From Trissonchulus latispiculum (lineage: Eukaryota; Nematoda; Enoplea; Enoplida; Ironidae): a DNA stretch of 64,000 nt. Where the stretch lies: the NCBI GenBank assembly GCA_030248195.1, contig JASAND010028051.1, positions 1-64,000 of the forward strand, written 5' to 3'. This document shows, piece after piece, positions 58,054-64,000 of the stretch (positions are counted from its first letter, which is position 1; every line of letters begins with the position of its first letter). The notes below the pieces were generated by a model that had not been told where the DNA came from, ran no database searches, and saw only the letters and a program-made list of their open reading frames with translations. The position numbers were made by a program, and so were the translations under genes.

Positions 58054-58809
58054 ATAGGTCATTAGTGTGGCTGGGCAAAAAGTCTGGGGGGAGGCCATAG
58101 AAATTGCCCAAAATCCCCTTAATTTTTGAATTAGAATTAAGCTGAAACTTTTTATTAAACAACAAATGCAAACTGCAACTACAGTGCGTGAGACTTGAGA
58201 AGAGCTTCGAAATGGGCCATAACAGATCTCTCTAGCCTTTATTGCTGGCGAAACATTTTCGAAAAGGTCTGAGCTCGGCTTGGGGGGAGGGGAGGGGAGT
58301 AGTTGAGGTGGGGGTGGGGAAGGGTTCTGGCCCCATAGTTTCGCCGGGGGGGGGTTGGGGGAAATTTTCGACCAACTTTACCCCCTCCAGATTTTTTGAC
58401 TATCCCTCCCCCCACTTTCAGTTACCCCCCCAGCACTTTTTGGGGCCAAAAAGTTAGCTATATTTTGCTAAAAAATTGTCATTTTTTGAAAATTTTTTCT
58501 CAAATTTTGGCTTAAAATCGGTTTAAAACCGTGTAAAAACAAAAACGCCTAAAACGATAAAAAACAAGCCTTGTTTTGACAAAAAAGCGTTAAAATACAG
58601 AAAATTTTGCGTTTTAGGCCATTTTTTGAATTTTCTGATGTCCGAATTTTGGGGGGGGGGTTGGGGGTACTCCCCACCCCATCACATTTCGGGGGTCGAC
58701 CACCATTTTTGAAGTTTGCCCCCCCAACCAAAATTTCCGGGGAAACTGTCTGGCTTCTTCCGTGGGGGGGGTCTCACAGGGGGCAAACTGTAGCCTTATG
58801 CGCCTATGG
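58054..58809. mobile_element. G-run element, diverged CATAGGTG copy
   Basis: Starts near CATAGGTCATTAGTG and ends CTCACAGGGGGCAAACTGTAGCC followed by CGCCTATG. The inner part carries GGGGGGAGGGGAGGGGAG and GGGGGGGGGTTGGGGG, plus CCCCCC tracts. Boundaries are approximate. Confidence 0.55.
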
Positions 58810-58828
58810 GGATGCCCCCCCAAGAGTT

Positions 58829-59736
58829 CACACGAAGCCCAATTTTAGAAAACAATTGGAAAACTTTTTCTAATTGTTTTCCAAAAGTTTTCTATAAGTT
58901 TACTGAATATTTTCTAATTGTTTTCTAAACTTTTCCAATTGTTTTCTAATTGATTTCTGTTACTATTTTTTCTAACGGTTGGCCCACTTTCTAATTGTTT
59001 TCTGGAAATTTTCTGGCTGATTTCTAAAAAGTTTCTTAATTTTTTCTAAATGTTTTCCTTAAAAAAGTGGACATTTTCTTATTCTTTTCTGATTTGTATC
59101 TGTATGTTTTCTAAATATACTTCTGGTGTTTGCTGTTGAATTCAAAAATCACTACTTTTTTCCGCCACAGCGGCGCTGAGGCTCCACAGTAGTGCCGCAA
59201 AGTCGGCTCAGCGAAAAGTGACTATTTTTGTGGTCGTCGCGCAGGTCGATGCTTACAAGCTGGGGCTTTTTATATGTACACAAATAGTATATAAAAAGAA
59301 ATCAGACCCAGCTTGCAAGTGTCGAATCGACCTGCGCGACAACCGCAAAAATAGTCACTTTTCGCTGAGCCGACTTTGCGGCACCACTGCGGAGCTGAAA
59401 GCGCAAAAAAGTAGCGATTTTTCAATTCAACAGCAAACAGCAGAAGTATTTTAGAAAACATACAGATAATAATGAGAAAATAATAAGAAAATATCCACTT
59501 TTTTAAAGAAAACATTTAGAAAAAATTAAGAAACTTTTTAGAAATCAGTCAGAAAATTTCTAGAGAACAATTAGAAAGTGGACCAACCGTTAGAAAAAAT
59601 AGTAACAGAAATCAATTAGAAAACAATTGGAAAAGTTTAGAAAACAATTTGAAAATATTCAGTAAACTTATAGAAAATTTTTGGAAAACAATTAGAAAAA
59701 CTTTTCCAATTCTTTTCTAAAATTGGGCTTCGTGTG
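58829..59736. mobile_element. Near-perfect 908 bp palindrome, CACACGAAG termini
   Basis: Ends CACACGAAGCCCAATTTTAG and CTAAAATTGGGCTTCGTGTG. Arms of about 440 bp pair up to a loop near 59265-59300 (TTTTTATATGTACACAAATAGTATATAAAAA). The flanking 3 bp GTT (58826-58828, 59737-59739) fits a CACTA-like target duplication. The arms are built from TTTTCTAATTG-like words. No coding capacity. Confidence 0.9.
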
Positions 59737-60585
59737 GTTCGGACCTCAGAAATTTCAACAAGTTACCCCTAAAAGAGGTAAGATTTCGCCTTAAGAAAGA
59801 TAGATTCAGCGTGAGAACGGCGCAGACTTGCTTATGCCTGAATGAGGCTTTTCGAACGACACCCATATTAGACTATCAACTTCTACCATATGCAAAGTGT
59901 ATATATATATATATGTAAACATTTGACCTCGGTGGAGAGAAAATGGGGAAGACGACTAGATTATGTTCCACAATCGTTGGCCATGCTGTTTCGCTGAAAT
60001 ATCGAACCAATATATACGCAGGGATTACAAAATATTTTCATCCAATATTCATCCAAGCACGCAATGCACCACGCACGACTCAGTCAGTATCAAAATGATG
60101 CAATAAATCATGATTGTCTCATTTGCATAATTTGCACTCAGCAAACGTTGCTTGGATATCAAATTCTTGATAGTGGGGTAACTGTATATATGAATTTTGC
60201 AGAACACAAGAAAATGATTTATTTTTCGCCCCTGCTTAGTTCAACGTTTGTAAAAATTAAAATTTTCATTTGAATTTTTAAAATTCACTTCTCCAGCTAG
60301 TATTCCTTTTAAATTTTTATATCGTTTCACGTTATTCACCCCCCTTATGAAAAAAAGTGAGCAGCTAGCTTTACACGTTAAACCTAGCCACTTTGGCTGA
60401 GCCATAAAAATTTTCAGTTCAAAAATGGATTCACCCATTCCAATTATTTCGCCGTCGGCGAAATAAAAATTGGCCAAAAAACAAAATTTTCGGTAATTTA
60501 GCCATTTTTTCTTCAAAATAAGACCTGTTTTTAACGTCTTAGGCGTTTTCCACCGTTTTAAAGCGATTTTTACAAAAATTCAGGT
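59737..60585. other. No supported feature
   Basis: A short (TA)n lies at 59897-59912. Open frames at 60064-60273 and 60241-60516 have no domain. Confidence 0.3.
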
Positions 60586-60747
60586 AGGGGGTTGAAAATT
60601 TTTAGGGGGGGGTCGGCCGAAGGCCGATTTGGGGGGAGGGGTAGAAAAAATTTTTTAGGGGGGAGGGGCTGCGACCCCTCCCTTTGGGGGGGGGTGGGGC
60701 CCCGTCCCCCCACCCCCCCCCCCACCCCCCTCTAACACACCTATGAT
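60586..60747. mobile_element. Truncated G-run element (CATAGGTGTGTTAGG sub-family)
   Basis: Matches 57815-58010, ending in CTCTAACACACCTATG. The left end is missing. Contains GGGGGGGGGTGGGGCCCC and a run of C. Confidence 0.8.
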
Positions 60748-62390
60748 TTTATGTTAAAATTTTAGAATAATTTTTCAAAAAATGACCATTTTCGGCCAAA
60801 TTTAGCTTACTTTTTGGGTCCAAATTCATTTTTACTTTATACGATTTAATAGCATAACCTGCAAGTACGTTAAAAATTAATTTGTATATATATACTCGCT
60901 TTTATATAATCTTGAGAAACATTAAACGTATATAATATATTTACATTACATAGAGTTTTTGCATATTGTTGTTACATACACATACATACATATTGTTGCA
61001 GAGTTTTTGAGCAAAATGCACTATTTGGGGTTTTTGCAGAATGCACTAAATACGTATGGCAAAATGCGTAGACGCCACAGTCATGTTTTCCAAAAAAATT
61101 TCTAGAAGTCAAGGTTGCAGTTGAAGGCATGGGCGCACCCAGGGGAGGGGTTCTGAGGCCTCTCCTTTAGTTCTACCCCACACGGAATTTTTGAAGAGAA
61201 GACAAAGCTATCCATTTTCAAAGCATAAAATAACAAGTAGGAAAATTTTTGTTCCTGCTGCGCCTCTCTATTTCAATTTTTAAAAAATTTGCGCGCCTGC
61301 AGATATCTTTATTTCTCTCAATTTCAAAAAATCTTCACGCCTAGCGGCATCACTCTTCCATCTAAATTTTTAAAATTTTTCGCACCTGCAGAGCTGTTAT
61401 TTCTCAGTTTTTAAATATTTCTGAGCCTGCGCCACTTGTCTACTTCTCGTTTTAGAAATTTTGTGTTTTTCGATGTGAATTATTAATTTTCGTCTGCAGA
61501 ATTTTTGCATCTCAATTCTGTTTTTAACTTTTTGAAACTTACTATATATTCTGATAAACTGCAAGACTAAGCGTTCGTATTTCAAATCTTTTTAAAGATT
61601 TCCGTTACAGGTCTCAGTTGCTGATTTTGCCATAACCTCGAAAAATTTCTCAAACGTTTATCCAATGGTTTTACAGGTTTCTACTTCGGATTCAGGTAGT
61701 GCGCGTTAGTTTCTACTTTATTCTCTTTCCATTCGTATATTATAAATTGCTTTCTTATTTCCGGGTACAAAGTTAAACTTTAGACATTAGTGGAATCTGG
61801 TGAAGGTCTATTTCTTCATTAAAAAGCGTTGAAGGTTCCATAGCCGATTCAGTTTCTGAAGTGCTGTGCTCCTCAAATCTTGCTGTTTTAACCCAGTTAT
61901 AAGCTACTGCAAGCTAAAATAACAGAATTCTCGTTCTGCGGGTTAAAATACTTCAAATCTTTACGAAGCTAGACAATAATTATATATATAAAAAACTAAG
62001 TCAAGTGCAGATACAGTGTCGCCTTCCTGTTTGCGATAAAAATACAAAGGGGGTACAAAACCAAAAAACTTCGCGCCTTCGGCGCGTATTTTCTACTGTC
62101 ATCAAGAGGACTAAGCTTGAAACGCGTTCGTATTTGCATTTTAAATAGCGTTTTGCTTAAATTCTCTTTGCTTAGAAACGTACGAAATGTGTCAAACCTT
62201 GTGTGGTTGTTCAAAATGAAAAAATTTAATTTTTTTGCTCAGAACGTTATGAATTTGTCTCTGAAAATTCCCTTTATTTCCTATTTTTTGTCGGACAAAT
62301 TCCTTTTTTCCTTTTTTTTCGGGTGCAAATTTCCTTTTTTTATTTCCTATTTTCTAAAAAAGGTCGCGCGGCAGCCCTGCATATGTCAAA
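60748..62390. other. No supported feature
   Basis: AT-rich, with CATACATACATA near 60975. Open frames near 61400-61585 and 61996-62476 are T- or A-rich and have no domain. Confidence 0.3.
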
Positions 62391-64000
62391 AATCCTGGGA
62401 GGGGGTAACATTGGTCAAAAATTCTGAGGGGAAACACCCCCCCCCCATACCTGAACGGGAGGCCAAGTTTCACTGACCCTTGTGGAAGCAAATTTGGGTA
62501 CCCCTTGTGAGAGCGATTTTTCTTAGGGTTACTTTTGAAGGCGATTTTTAAGCGATTTTTGCCATTTTTTTGACAAAAAACAGCTATGTTTTAGCAAAAA
62601 CGCAATTTTTGGACGCTTTTTCGCAAAAAATAGTGATTTTGAGTGAAAAATTCCGGCGAAGCCGGAAAATTTTTGGAAATTTTAGTCGTAAAACCTATTT
62701 TTTGGGCAATTTTCTTACCCCTTGTATCCAATTTTCTTACTGCTTGTGGGAGCAATTTTGCGACCCCTTGTGGACGACTTCGCCGAGGGGGGGGGGGGAA
62801 ATTCCCCCCTTGTCCACCTGTGCCACCCCCAGAGGAAACTATGGTGATGGAGGGCTGGGTTTTCTCTAGCCCAAAAAAAAGTGGGGGGGGGGAAAGTGGG
62901 GGGGGGAGCCCCCCCCCACTTGTGGGGGGGGGGAATAAAATGGGCTAAAAATGCTAAAAATGCAGTAAAAATTGCGTGTTTTCTACGTATACTGCTATAA
63001 CTAAGCTTAAAAGTGCTCAAAAATTAAGTTTTGGCACCAAAATAGACGATTTTTAACCAAAAAATTCCGGCGACTCCGGAAAATTTTTGAAAATTTTGAC
63101 CAAAAATCCTAAAAATTTGGCATTTTCTGGGCACCTTATAGTGAGTGGGGGGGAAGCCCAAAAAAGTGGGGGGGGGGGAACGAGTGGGGGGGGGGGGACC
63201 GGGAAGGGGTCGAGTGGGGGGGGGGGAACCCAAAAAGTGGGGGGGGGTCCCCCCCCCCCCCCACTAAAGAAAACCCAGGAGGGTACCCCCATAGGGGTAC
63301 CAGGCTACAGTTTGCCCCCTGTGGGACCCCACACGAGAAGGCCAGCAGACCAGACCCCCCTCCCCCCATACCATAGTCTCACCAGGGGGGTGGGGGTTGG
63401 GGGGATAGTTTCACCAGGGGGGGGGTTGGGGGCATAGTTTCACCAGGGGGGGGGTTGGGGGCATAGTTTCACCAGGGGGGGGGGGGTTGGGGGCATAGTT
63501 TCACCAGGGGGGGGGGGTTGGGGGGGACCCCCCCCCCCCCCAAAATTTTCGACCAACTTCACCCCTCCCAGATTTTTTGACTATCCCTCCCCCCACTTTT
63601 GGCTACCCCCACGAACCCCCCCAGCACTTTTTGGGACCAAAAAGTTAGCTACATTTTGCCAAAAAATGGTCATTTTTTGAAAAAATTTTCGCAAATTTTG
63701 GCTTAGAATAGCTTTGAAACCTTGTAAAAACGCCTAAAGCGATAAAACAAGTCTTGTTTCAACGAAAAAAGGGATAAAATACTGAAAACTTTGCGTTTTT
63801 ATGCCATTTTTTGAATTTCCTGAGGTCGGAATTTTGGGGGGGGGGGGTTGGAGAGGGGTACTCCCCATCACATTTCGGGAGTGGACCGCCAAAGTTTCGA
63901 AGTTTACCCTCCCCCAACCAAAATTTCCGGTGAAACTATGGTTGGGGGTATATACCTCCCCGCAAAATTTGTGACCCCCTTTGCCTCCTCAACAATTTTC
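62391..64000. mobile_element. Cluster of G-run elements, partial copies
   Basis: From 62760 on, runs of 7 to 14 G or C repeat every 30-60 bases. The block ATAGTTTCACCAGGGGGG with TTGGGGG is repeated four times at 63410-63530 with a period of about 38 bp. CCAGGCTACAGTTTGCCCCC at 63300 is the left end seen in the other copies, and the element runs off the window. The stretch 63560-63960 matches 58380-58760 in the same orientation. Glycine- or proline-rich open frames here are artefacts. Confidence 0.7.

Noticed and set aside
62570..63437. Gly-rich and Pro-rich frames near the right edge
   Set aside because: Poly-G and poly-C runs of G-run elements; lengths depend on homopolymer counts.

Overview
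The window is nuclear DNA of an invertebrate animal. Nothing is bacterial: there are no dense operons and no ribosome binding sites. Instead there are split genes with GT..AG introns, many DNA transposons and palindromic MITEs, LINE and LTR fragments, microsatellites and G/C homopolymer blocks. The best gene encodes a DEG/ENaC sodium channel, a family known only from animals. I cannot name the species. Most long open frames here are not genes. The real coding sequence lies in short exons, which I found by reading splice sites and checking that intron phases match from one exon to the next.

Gene 1 (minus strand, about 26.6 kb down to 4.77 kb) is a DEG/ENaC-like channel. Ten exons chain in phase, apart from a gap between about 11.16 kb and 4.99 kb where one or more small exons are unresolved. 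The chain carries the GDCYTF palm motif, the cysteine-rich CNC and CSCPSRC motifs, and a last exon with TM2 and a GGS selectivity-filter-like motif. Its introns hold an LTR-retrotransposon 3' end, MITEs, a (TA)n tract, LINE pieces and a 1.3 kb palindrome. A 1,240 bp TTAA-flanked element sits inside one coding exon.

Gene 2 (minus strand, about 38.4 kb down to 31.79 kb) encodes a secreted or surface protein ending in a C-type lectin-like domain. Parts of it occur again, decayed, at 43.2-47.25 kb. This looks like a tandem segmental duplication whose second copy is a pseudogene. A 1.4 kb hAT element full of TTTCAG hexamers and a TTAA-flanked element sit only in the first copy, and the second copy keeps the empty site of the hAT.

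Between the genes lies a 2.74 kb hAT element with perfect 8 bp target duplications and an internally deleted transposase (28.47-31.21 kb). From 48 kb to the end the window is nested transposons. These include a third, split copy of the TTAA family, an SGNH-domain ORF between 183 bp direct repeats (51.94-54.33 kb), long inverted-repeat elements, and from 56.75 kb onward a family of hAT-type elements built of poly-G and poly-C runs. No true tRNA, rRNA, CRISPR array or origin was seen.
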